Shown here piece after piece: positions 1 to 10,016 of a DNA stretch of 64,000 bases (position 1 is the stretch's first letter; every line of letters starts with the position of its first letter). The stretch is from Cyanophora paradoxa (taxonomy: Eukaryota > Glaucocystophyceae > Cyanophorales > Cyanophoraceae): positions 558,001 to 622,000 of the forward strand of contig QPMI01000453.1 in assembly GCA_004431415.1 (NCBI GenBank), written 5' to 3'. Under the pieces are notes generated by a model, which did no database searches, was not told where the DNA came from, and saw only the letters and a list, made by a program, of their open reading frames with translations. A program made the position numbers and the translations under genes.

Positions 1-404
1 GCAAGCCGAAGCAGCAATGTAAATGATCATGAGCGACGCGCACTGCAGCACAGACAGAAAGGCAGGGCGCCGAGCCGGGGCCGGGGGCGCACTGGCCACT
101 GTAGCATAACAGCTTGGCTGGAACGCATGTGTCGCTGTCCTTCGCCTTGCCGGAGACGTACGTCGCATCTTTCGAGCAGATGGACGAAACGGATCCAGTG
201 CTGCGCACGCCACGCGCGGTTCATGCTCAGAGCTCGCGGCCATGCATATGTGCATAGCGGCCGCGGGACGCGATTGATTTCGATATCGGCGGGGCAGAGT
301 CGCGCATGCCGCATGCGCAGTGCGCACCTGTCGACGGCGTACGCCGGCTCACCCGAGCAGTCGACCGAAGTGTAGCACCTCAGCTTGGACGTCTTGGGTC
401 CCAT
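1..404 (-). CDS. Cysteine-rich modular protein, copy A (5' part, cut by window edge)
   Basis: This is the first part of a third copy of the cysteine-rich gene found at 2,561 and 10,017. The start codon is at 402-404 and the first exon carries the CYTSVDCSGEPAYAVDR block, ending in a GT donor as in the other copies. A second exon with the SKDATYVSGKAKDSDTC block follows, and the rest lies left of the window. It differs from copy B by few substitutions (Ser for Leu after the second Cys, and a small insertion in the first intron). It is head-to-head with copy B. The function is unknown. No signal peptide is visible at this Met, so an upstream exon is possible. Confidence 0.6.
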
Positions 405-575
405 GGCGATGCGACCGTATGCGTATTCGTTGGGCGATAGCTACCGCGTATACTAGGCTAGGCTACTCTAAGTTACAGCCAGTTACCGTAGTACTCCGAA
501 TCTAACGCGTAACGTTTAACGCGTATACGTACGGTAGTTACAGACTTACCGTAGTACAGTCTTACGACCTCACTG
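1..575. repeat. Inverted repeat arm matching 2,400-2,960
   Basis: Read on the minus strand, these bases closely match 2,400-2,960: the upstream flank (tandem TAGCC-like words, the CGAATACGCATACGGTCGC block) followed by exon 1, intron 1 and exon 2 of the cysteine-rich gene. The same flank and coding sequence recur at about 9,780-10,390. The arms therefore make an inverted gene duplication with a spacer of about 1.8 kb. Confidence 0.75.
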
Positions 576-2560
576 AGTCAGTGCCACGGTGAGACCCGGT
601 GACCGTCGGACGGGACTCGGACCGCGAGTCCCCGAGCCGCGGGCCGCGGCCTGCGCGGGCCAGCATGCGCAGCGCGGCTGCACCGGCGCCGCCGGGCCAC
701 CGGCGCCCGGGCGGCCGGGCGGCCCGGGCCCCGCCGCGGCGCAGCCGGCCGCCGCGGCCGCCGGCGCGGGCGCCAGCGCTAGCGCCGCCGCCCGGCCGGC
801 CCGCTGGCCCGGCGCGCCGGGGCCCGGTCCGGACTCCGGAGTCCGGACCGTCCTGTCACCGTGTGTCATGAATCATTGATGCGGAACTGCAGCGCGGCAG
901 TGGGGCCTGAGTGGGCCCGGGGCCCCCGGGCCAGTGGGCCAGTGGCGGCCGCGCGCGGGCAGCACCGCGGCCGCGCGCTGCCGCAGTACGGTGCCAGTAC
1001 CTGCCACTGGCTGCCAGTCTGTGCCATGCCAGTGCGGCGCTGGTCCCGCCGGGCTGTGCGGCAGCCTGTGCCGCTGAGGGCCTGATCATGATCATGAGGC
1101 CCGCCCGGGCGCCGGGCGGCCGTGGCGCCGCGCTGGGCCGTTGCATGTGCCTCTCATGATCAGTCTCTCGAGTCTCACCGTGGCACCGAGTCAGATGCTG
1201 GGTTTTTTTCATTCCGGGAAAGAGCCGCGCCCGGCGGCCGCGCCGCGGCGCGCTGAGTCGCGGACTCATGATCACGTGCACGGTCCCTCCCATTACTGTA
1301 GGAATGCTTAACTTAGTAGTAAATTGCCAGAGTTGCCGCGTAGTAAAATTGCCGAATTCGCCCGAAACCGGAATTGCCGTGGCGATAAATTGCCGAAACT
1401 CTGGATTTCTTGTATGGCACCCTACCGTTAGCGGACGTTTAGCCCTGCATACAAAAGCGGACGTTTAGCCCTACCCCCTAAGAATTGCCGTGGCTTAAAA
1501 TTGCCGAATTCGGCCTCTCGCGGCAATTTACGGCAATTTAAAACATCGGCTAAAAAAGCAATCCTACAGTACCTCTGGATCCCAGCAGTGAGTATTACTA
1601 CTAGGCTAGGCTAGTACTAGCCTAGTAGTGCCGCATGCGCAGTGCTCCGGTCCGGTTCCGCCGGCCCGGCGCCGGCGCCGGGCCGCCTGAGGCCCGCCTC
1701 TCGAGCCTCGGAGCTCAGACCGTCGACGTCGGACGCTAAGTTTTTTTAACCCGGGAAAGAGCTTTCAACACTGTGACAACTGCTTCGAGTCGAAAGTCTA
1801 GATCTGGCCCACCGCCATATACAACGCCCGGTACCATACAAATAAAAATTCTAGGGGGGGTATGCTCGCGAAAATTTCATATTCTCGCGCGCGAAAGTTA
1901 CAAATTCCGTGCACCCAGCTGCAGGCCAGGGAAGTCCTGCTTAGTTCATCTTCCTGCTCTCCTGCGCTCCTGCGCTCTTCAATCCGACGGAGCCCAAGGG
2001 AGCTGACGCCATCGATCGCGATATCCCGTACCCCTCCTGAGCATCAACCACCCGGCCTCCCCCACAACTGGCTTGAACTCGCCCCAAAGCACTTGCTTTA
2101 GACAGTTGGGAACAAACTGAGAGTACTAGTAGGCGCGTATACGTACGTAGTGCCTTCAAGGCTTGAAGCTGTGCAGAATTAAGCGTATTTCCTGTCAATT
2201 TTCACGCACTGCAGCAAGTACCCCCCCTCTACCACCGTCACCGGCGGGTAACAGTCAGCGGGCCCACCGACCGGGTGGGGGTTGAGCTCGAGGTGGACTA
2301 GTACTAGTACTGTGCCCAGCCCTGGCCCCTAGGCGGGACTCCCCGGAGTCCGCGGCGCCGGGACTCGGGATCCGGAGTCGCGGTCTCACTGCAGCTGACT
2401 CAGTGAGGTCGTAAGACTGTAACTACCGGACGTACCGGTACACAGTACGCGTTAAACGTTAAGCGTTAGATTCGGAGTACTACGGTAACTGGCTGTAACT
2501 TAGAGTAGCCTAGCCTAGTAGTAGCTACCACCCAACGAATACGCATACGGTCGCATCGCC
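405..2560. other. Spacer between head-to-head copies A and B
   Basis: I see no convincing gene here. About 150 bp at each end are inverted copies of each other and form the upstream flank of the two cysteine-rich genes. The stretch 570-1,250 is extremely GC-rich and full of short perfect palindromes, including one of 26 bp at 825-850. A small TIR element lies at 1,294-1,571. Two short signatures, a T-tract beside a CCGGGAAAGAGC-like word, lie near 1,200-1,225 and 1,740-1,770. Both recur in inverted orientation upstream of copy C. The ORFs in this spacer look like composition artefacts. Confidence 0.6.
1294..1571. mobile_element. MITE-like element, TA-flanked with CTGTAGGA inverted ends
   Basis: The 278-bp element starts TACTGTAGGA (1,294-1,303) and ends TCCTACAGTA (1,562-1,571). 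This fits terminal inverted repeats CTGTAGGA inside a TA target duplication, the pattern of Tc1/mariner-derived MITEs. The inside is AT-richer than its surroundings and made of repeated AATTGCCG and CGGCAATT words in both orientations, so it could fold into a long hairpin. It encodes no protein. A second copy lies at 8,741-8,986. Confidence 0.65.
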
Positions 2561-5500
2561 ATGGGACCCAAGACGTCCAAGCTGAGGTGCTACACTTCGG
2601 TCGACTGCTTGGGTGAGCCGGCGTACGCCGTCGACAGGTGCGCACTGCGGCATGCGCGACTCTGCCCCGCCGATATCGAAATCAATCGCGTCCCGCGGCC
2701 GCTATGCACATATGCATGGCCGCGAGCTCTGAGCATGAACCGCGAGTGGCGTGCGCAGCACTGGATCCGTTTCGTCCATCTGCTCGAAAGATGCGACGTA
2801 CGTCTCCGGCAAGGCGAAGGACAGCGACACATGCGTTCCAGCCAAGCTGTTATGCTACAGTGGCCAGTGCGCCCCCGGCCCCGGCTCGGCGCCCTGCCTT
2901 TCTGTCTGTGCTGCAGTGCGCGTCGCTCATGATCATTTACATTGCTGCTTCGGCTTGCAGGGGATGCTCCGGCACCGTCTCGCTTGGGAGAGATCCTGCC
3001 TCGGGCAGCCTGGTCTCAAAGTAGTGCGCACATGCGTCGATCGCATGCATATGCCTCGCCCCTTCAAGTCATTGAATCGGTTGCGCCCGCCTGATCGACA
3101 CCCGTGCACGTGACCCCAGCCAACCGGAGGGCACGTCGAACGAGGACGCGTTCCTCCGCTGCCCCGTGCGCGAATTTCATTCATATAACATAAGCGCATG
3201 CAGCCTACGTGTATGTATACGTACACTCGTCAACCTGGCTCGGGCTAGCGTTCGAATTCAAGAGTTTTCTCTCCCCTTCTGTCTAAAGCTCTTTTCACAA
3301 TTGCAAATTCAGCCCTTATCGAATTGTATACACGTCAGCCTGGCTCGGGCTAGCGTTCAAGAGTTTCTCACTCTCCCCATCTGTCTGAAGCTAATTAAGA
3401 TAGCTGTTCATATCTTTCCGCGCGAGCGCATTGCGCCGACATCGACGCCGCCGGGCCGTCTCTCTGCAGAAGGGGACCAGCAGCTTCAAGGATGCCGATG
3501 CGACCAGCTGCGGCACGGCTCACAAGGAGGTGGAGTGCCACAAGAGCTTCGATTGCTCGAGCACCGGGGCCGACGTCACCGACGTTCTCGACCCGTGCGC
3601 GCGATCGCCGCCTCGCGCTCTAGATTTGGCCATCTGTGCTTGCTTGCACATAAAAGGGTGGCGCGCTTCCGGGCCCGTTTGATCGACTTCGCGATCGGGA
3701 ATGCAGCGCCAAGTGCCCTCCCACCACGGCGAGCATGCGAGTGCAGACGCTGGCAGCGGACGGCGCGAGCTATTCGGCTTCCTGCGTCCGCACGGCCGCC
3801 CTCTGCTACGCAGATACTCAGTGCAAAAATGCTTTGGCGATCGCCAAGGACGCGGCAGGCAACGTTCTCAAAGAGTAGTGCGACGTTTCCTCAGTCACCC
3901 GCGAGCTTGAGCTCAGATCAAATTTTGATTTGTCGCCTAACGCAAGTGTGCCGCCTGACTGCCTGCAGCAAGCCGGCTGGCGTGTCCAACGAAGAAGCCT
4001 TCCGCCGCTGCCCCGTGCGTTCAAGCTATTTATTTGATATCGATTTGACGAATACACGAATTCAAATCGCTTCGAGCTGACGGCGCCGGCATATGCCTGT
4101 CTTCCAGGTCGGCACAGATGGCGTCAAGGATGCCGGCAGCGACACGTGCTCTCCCGCCGTTCAAGCTCTTGAGTGCCACAAGACCTTCGATTGCACCTCA
4201 CCTGCGGGCGACGTCACCACCTTTTACGACACAAATATTCAAAACCTGAACGCGTGCGCAATGAATATTCTATCTTCTGCGCATGCTTCGCGATCGCTTT
4301 AAATAATGAAAATCGCTTTATTTCGTGCACGCAATTATTTAAACGTGTTCCGCCTGCAGCCTAAAATGCCCGGCGACCACGGCGAGCGCTGTCATGCCGG
4401 TCGCTTCGAATTCGTTGGATGGCACGGAATACGTCCAGAAGTGCAGCCGCACAGCTGCACTCTGCTACTCTGACAAGGGCTGCGCGTCTGCACCGACGAT
4501 CGCCAAGGACGCGGCTGGCAACGTTCTCAAAGAATAGTGCGAAGTTTCCTCAGTTCTAGTCACCCGCGAGCTTGAGCTCAGATCGCATTTCAATTTGTCG
4601 CCTAACGCAAGTGTGCCGCCTGCCTGCAGCAAGCCGGCTGGCGTGTCCAACGAAGAAGCCTTCCGCCGCTGCCCCGTGCGTTCATGCTATCGATATCTAT
4701 ATATACACACATTAGATTTGGAGAACGTATACGTACAAGTTCGGGTCGCTTCGATCTGACGGCGCCGGCATATGCCTGTCTTCCAGGTCGGCACAGATGG
4801 CGTCAAGGATGCCGGCAGCGATGCATGCTCCCCCGCCGTTCAAGCTCTTGAGTGCCACAAGACCTTCGATTGCGCCTCACCAACGGGCGACGTCACCACT
4901 TTTTACGACACAAGCATTCAAAACCTGAGCGCGTGCGCTTCAATATTGAATTTGCTGCGCATGCATATGCTTCTGCGTGACGTCGACCATATACATACGT
5001 TTTCACATGTATTTATCTATTGAAATGTCCTGCAGGGGGTCGTGCCCCGCAGATACTACGCTCAGCGTACAGTCCTCAGACGGGAAGTGCCAACAAATGG
5101 CTGTCAAATGCTACACGGAGCGTGGATGCAGCGGAACTCTAACTGGGGTCGCTTCAGAATCGAGCCAGTGCCCGGAAGGTGCCGATCTAGATCTATGTGC
5201 AACGTTTCATAATCAAGATGGGATTATAAATATTTATGCTTTGAAAACACAGGGTCGGCGTCAGCGAAGGAATCCGCGACTGGCACCTGCACGAATTTCG
5301 CGGCGTGCTTCAAGTCTTATGATTGGTGAGCGCTAGCTGTTGTATAATTGAGCGAAACTAGATTCAAGCAAAACCTAAGGCGCTCGCTCGCGATCGCAGC
5401 ACCGGCACTCCTGTATACGGCAAGACAGCCGACCCGTGCGCCCTTTTGAAGCCGACGTTGTGCTGGCGCACTGAAGCTATATTCAAATCGCTGCCGTGCT

Positions 5501-6930
5501 GTCGCGTCTGCAGCGTGAGCTGTCGCGCTGTCGACGGCAGCATCACCACATGGCTCGCGCCGAACAATGGATATGATTGCGCATTGGGTGGATGCGATTG
5601 CGCTTTCGTCCATCCTCGTTGTTTTTCTGATGTAAGCGCATCATTGATTGTACGTATTTGCTTGTTTGAAAGGCATTGATTTCGATTTGCGCGCAAAGGA
5701 ATATTACGAATGTCAAGGAGAATTCAAGTTCGGGATTGCAACGTAAGCAGGGGGCCCGGGCCTCTTGCAATCGTCTCGATCAAATCATTAATATGCGCGA
5801 ATGACTTCCTCTCCCGCCGACTTGGCAATAATACGCTTTCAATTGCAACACGTTCACAGGGACAGGCTTCCAGGCAAACCATACTCAGCCGAGAGGGTGG
5901 ATTGTCCTGCCGGCTCGAAATTCTACGAGAACTATCTAGATACGCTTCACGGTCAGGATTGCCTTCCATTGGTGCGCGCGCGCGTGTGTGTATATATATA
6001 TATATATTGAGAACGCGAAGTCCTTATATAGCAACTCACCGACCACCCTCTCATGCGGCAGGCATCCTGCCACAATAACAAGGTATATATAAACGAGATC
6101 ATCCCGCAGAGTCTCGCTACGCGCTAATTTTCGCGGAAGTATTGCGTCAGGTCTTCTGATCCTGCTCTTATGTTGCAATTGACGTCGAACTACGCAACTG
6201 AGATCGTAAAGCAAAGCGATTCCACATACGTTACGAAACCGAGTTGCCCGAGGTAGACATCTATATATATATGCGCCCTCGGTGTGCGGGCCATCTATAA
6301 ATAGCTGAAGCCGGCCATGGGATTGCAGTAACTTCATCTTTAGTTACAGCGAGTTGGAAGGATGCACCGTGCTCTCAACAGGGTGCGCGAGAGACTCGAA
6401 TTTCTCTTTCGTATGCTCGAACTGGAGCTCGAGTCCAGTTGTTGAATGAACATGCACGCAGGATCCGGAAAGATCCGTGGGAGTACGACTCTGCTGACTT
6501 CGACGAGCTCGAAAGTGCTTCCGTTGAGGTGCGGGCGCGGCCATCCGCTTGATTTCCGGAGGCTCGTGCGGTCACAACCCGTCGAAATCGAGATACAGGA
6601 TATGGAGATCGATCACGATTCCGAAGAGGTCGGATTCGAATTCGAAGCCTCCGAGCTGGAGGTGCGCATGCGTGCACTTGCATTTTCGCTCCGTGCTTAT
6701 TTATATACCTTCGATTAAAAATGCAAACTATAGCTAATGATAACTCGAGCCTTGAGCCCGAAGATCCTTGAGCTGATATTTAATAACGACACTGTCCTCG
6801 ACTAAAAATAGGCTGCTTCCGCCCTGGTCGGCCTGGCGGAGGCTGCGTAATTTCTCTCGAATATTTCGGACAAGGACAGGTGGACAAGACCGTCGGACGA
6901 GGACGCGTACGGGTGGACAAGGACGGGTAG
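2561..6930 (+). CDS. Cysteine-rich modular protein with acidic tail, copy B
   Basis: This is a gene of about 20 exons with GT-AG introns. Exons 1-4 are 2,561-2,637, 2,759-2,866, 2,961-3,023 and 3,120-3,165. Next comes a repeating three-exon cassette: (i) a VGTDGVKDAGSD...ECHKTFDC exon, (ii) a CSRTAALCYSDKGC...NVLKEY exon, and (iii) a short KPAGVSNEEAFRRCP exon. The cassette runs from about 3,480 to 4,970. Later exons carry CYTERGCSGTLTG, a TNFAACFKSYDW end, CRAVDGSITTW and a DCPAGSKFYENYLD block. Three short exons near 6,490-6,850 then encode an acidic tail (EIEIQDMEIDHDSEEVGFEF) and a GCFRPGRPGGGC end. Introns mostly begin GTGCG. The CYxxxxC pairs suggest a disulphide-rich extracellular or surface protein, but no signal peptide is seen at the chosen Met. 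I recognise no known family. Confidence 0.6.
3225..3400 (+). repeat. Direct repeat of about 115 bp inside an intron
   Basis: The words CCTGGCTCGGGCTAGCGTTC and TTCAAGAGTTT recur twice, separated by about 115 bp, each time followed by a pyrimidine-rich stretch ending in TGTCT(A/G)AAGCT. The same pair is kept at 10,695-10,875 in copy C, so the duplication is older than the B/C duplication. Confidence 0.7.
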
Positions 6931-8740
6931 TCGTTAAGTAGTCGTTGTAGGCTTGTAGGCTTCAACACTTACTAATTGTCACGCACTGCGGCTGTCCATT
7001 CTATCGCCTTGCCGCCGCTCCGCCCGGTCCTGCTCCCGCCTCGCTCCTCCCCTAGCCTCCTCCTCACTTGCGCCCCGAGGATGGAGGGGTCAAGGAGGAG
7101 AAGGTCACCTGCAGCTGGTGGGACGAAGCTTATAATTTAATTAAGTGATCGTAAGGAAGAGAGTCGGAGGGGTGGCCGAGGCGGGGTTCTGGGGGACGGG
7201 GGACGGCTCCCAGCTGCAGTGCTGTCTCGAAAGCATGGTCATGGTGTGTGCTCTTTTGTTTCTGACGCAGAAATTGTGTAGATGACTAAAAGAAGCTTAT
7301 ATAAAAGCCGGCGACGGCTCCGCGGTGCCGCATGCTCACGCTGCCTGCACATATGCTCGCCATAGTTATATATATAAGGGTCTGGAGCGGGGCTCGGCGG
7401 ATCTCCACATCCACCTTGGGCGAATATTAATACAGTCCCTTCTCTAAGTCGACCTTGATTAGGACCAACGTGCCCACCGAGCCGGCTCTGACCCTCGCTC
7501 CTCTTAACCTCTCGCTAGCTCCCCCCCCCCCCCCTCCCCCTCCCCGCGCCCCCCCCCCCCCCCCTCTCCCCCCTCCTTTCCCTCTGCCCTCCCAGTCTCG
7601 CCCGAGGGTCAAGGAGCTGACGGTCTCGTATCTTCGCGTGACATCGACTCTGTTCTCCGGAATCCGCTAGAGTTTGCCGTTCGTGGGGGCATCCCGTTGG
7701 GGACCCCCGGCGGTCGCTCGCCTCCTGCGCCGCCCCCTCCTGTTTTCGCCCCTGTAGTGACGCATGGGCCCGTCCCCATTCCTGCTCTCGCTGCCCCCCT
7801 CGACGCTCCCTTTCCCCCTTTCCCTGAGGTCCCGATCCCTGTTCTCCTTGGCCCGCTGGCCCTTCCTCTGCCTCCCCCCTCCTGTTGGGCCTCTTCACTT
7901 GCCAGCTCCCCGCCAAGTCCCTGGTCATCTTGCTGCTCCGTACCCTTTCTTACCCCTCCACCTTGCTCCACCACTTCCTCCCCCCCGCGGCCCTCTTTCC
8001 GACGTAGTCGTGGTTACGTTCAGCCTCCTCTCCAACCCATCCTTCTTGCCCCTGCTTCTGCTACTGTGACGCTGAGCGGCACTATTTTTCTGCATGCCCC
8101 TCCCGCCGCTACGTACGCCCCCAGTCTCTTTGCGTCTCCACCCTCTCTCCCGAGTCCGATTGCCAGCCTCTTCGCCTCCGGCGCTCTCTCTCACCCCGGC
8201 CTCCCTCGCCGCCGCTCTCGATTCTCCGTACCCCTCGGCCTCCCGATAAAACGTCTTAGAAGCAATACCGAGCTCCTTAGATGCTCCCCAGCGGTCCTAG
8301 CAAGCGACCACTGCGGCGAAAGCTCAGGTACCCGTAAACTTGAAAGGAAATTGAATATATTTAATATAATAAAATATTCATCATATGCATGACGTATCAT
8401 AACGCGTTATAACGTTATAATGTCGTCATAATGGCATCATTATAACGTCCCAATTTCCGGAGACGTTATAATGACAGCACTGGTTGTATGGCGGTGGGCC
8501 AGACTTTCGACTCGAAGCAGTTGTTGAAGGCTCTTTCCCGGGTTAAAAAACCCCAGCCTGGCATGCGCAGCGTCCGACGCGTACGTCGACGGTCTGAGCC
8601 AGTGATCACGAGAGGCGGCCCGGCGGATCCGGATATCGATCCGGAGTCCGGACTCGCGATCGGCGGACTCCCGAGTCCGGGCGGAGTCCGGACTCCGGAC
8701 CGGCCCGGCCCAGCGCCGGGCCGGCGGTCTCCGGGAGCAC
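6931..8740. other. Intergenic polypyrimidine-rich tract between copies B and C
   Basis: I see no supported gene. From about 7,010 to 8,270 the plus strand is almost all C and T, with C runs at about 7,519-7,565 and many CCTCCC-type words. Long ORFs across it (proline/leucine-rich on plus, glycine/arginine-rich on minus) follow from that composition and look non-coding. A short AT-rich patch with TATAATG-like repeats lies near 8,345-8,475. From 8,490 the sequence is an inverted match to the region upstream of copy A. Confidence 0.55.
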
Positions 8741-9780
8741 TACTGTAGGTCCAGTGTAGGAATGCTTAAATTGCCGCGTCACGGCGTAGTTAACGTAAAA
8801 TTGCCGAATTCGACCAAAACCAGAATTGCCGTGACGATAAATTGCCGAAACTTGTTGCTGGGGGTAGGGAGTTTCCGAGGCCCCCATAGAGCGAATGTCT
8901 GGATTCGGCAATTTATCACCACGGCAATTCCGGTTTGGGCGAATTCGGCAATTTTTCACCACGGCAATTTAAGCCGTCCTACAGTACTGGGAGGCAGTGG
9001 CCCGTGGGACGGTGGGAGCAGTGCCGCGCGCGGCCGGTGGGCCACGTGCACTGCAGCTGGGCCCGGCCCGGCGGGGACTCGCCGAGTCGGCGGGGAGGCG
9101 GCGAGGCGCCCATGGCCACAGTGCGGCCCACTGGCAGTGGGAGGGACCGACGCCGCGGCGACGCGGACCGTCGGACCCGAGACCGCGTGACTCCGTGAGT
9201 CCGTGACTCATCAGCGCGCGCGCCGCGGGCCGGGCCGGGCCCGCGGCGCGGCGCGGCTCTTTCCCGGGATGAAAAAAAACCAGCATCTCAGAGTCTGACG
9301 CTACGAGTTGGCGCCTAGGAAGAAAATTTCCTGGCCATCGGAAATCGCGCCATAGAGCCATAACTCGTAGCGTGAGAGGCACATGTACAACCGGTTTGAA
9401 CGGCCCAGCGCGGCACGGCCGGCGCCACTCCGTGACGGCGTCACTGACTCGACATAGTCGACACTGAGTCACGGCGGGCCGGGCCGCCGGGCCGGCCCCG
9501 GGCGCCGGCCCGGGCGGGCCCGGGCCCTCAGGGCCTCCGAGGCTCGCCGAGTCGGCGGCGCCGGCGCACTGCGGCAGGCCTACCGTACTACGGTAGACGA
9601 CTTAAATACTCAGTACCGCGGGTCGCGGGCCTCGCGGCCTAGGCCGCGACCCGCGGGCCGCGGCCGCCGCGGGCCCGCGGCGCGGCCCGGCGCCGGGCCG
9701 GCGGGCCCCGGCCCCCGGGCGGGGGCGGGAGTCCCGCGGTCTCACTCAGTGACTGCAGTCTAGATCTGCAGCCTGGCAGC
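8490..9780. repeat. Inverted copy of the spacer upstream of copy A
   Basis: This block matches 1,190-1,810 in inverted orientation. The ACTTTCGACTCGAAGCAGTT block at about 8,503 answers to one near 1,780. The CGGCTCTTTCCCGGGATG word near 9,255 answers to one near 1,210. The TIR element sits between them in both. Around these landmarks the sequence is GC-rich, palindrome-dense and diverged. It extends the inverted duplication well beyond the coding part. Confidence 0.6.
8741..8986. mobile_element. MITE-like element, second copy
   Basis: This 246-bp copy starts TACTGTAGG and ends CCTACAGTA, again with TA at both borders. Inside it shares the AATGCTTAAATTGCCG block and the alternating AATTGCCG and CGGCAATT words of the element at 1,294-1,571. 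The first bases look like a small duplication of the end (TGTAGG occurs twice within 20 bp). No coding capacity. Confidence 0.65.
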
Positions 9781-10016
9781 TGAGGTCGTAAGACTGTACT
9801 ACCGTAGTACGGTAACTAACTTACGTATACGCGTAAAACGTTAACGTTAAGCCGCTGAGCGTTAGATTCGAATTCGGATCCGGAGTACTACGGCCCGGTG
9901 CACGTGACGGTAACTGGCTGAGCCGAGTCAGCAGCGGCTGTAACTTCGAGTAGCCTAGCCTAGTAGTACTACTACGGTAGCTACCGCCCAGCGAATACGC
10001 ATACGGTCGCATCGCC

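Noticed and set aside
570-1293. Several overlapping Ala/Arg/Pro-rich ORFs on both strands
   Set aside because: All frames are open because the sequence is nearly pure G and C and palindromic. There is no domain, no conserved intron pattern, and the inverted copy near 9,000-9,500 does not keep the frames.
5980-6010. TATATA run as a promoter
   Set aside because: It lies within a predicted intron of copy B and has no gene start downstream in either direction.
7609-8392. Proline-rich plus-strand ORF and glycine/arginine-rich minus-strand ORF
   Set aside because: Both follow directly from the polypyrimidine composition and neither shows a motif or splice-supported extension.
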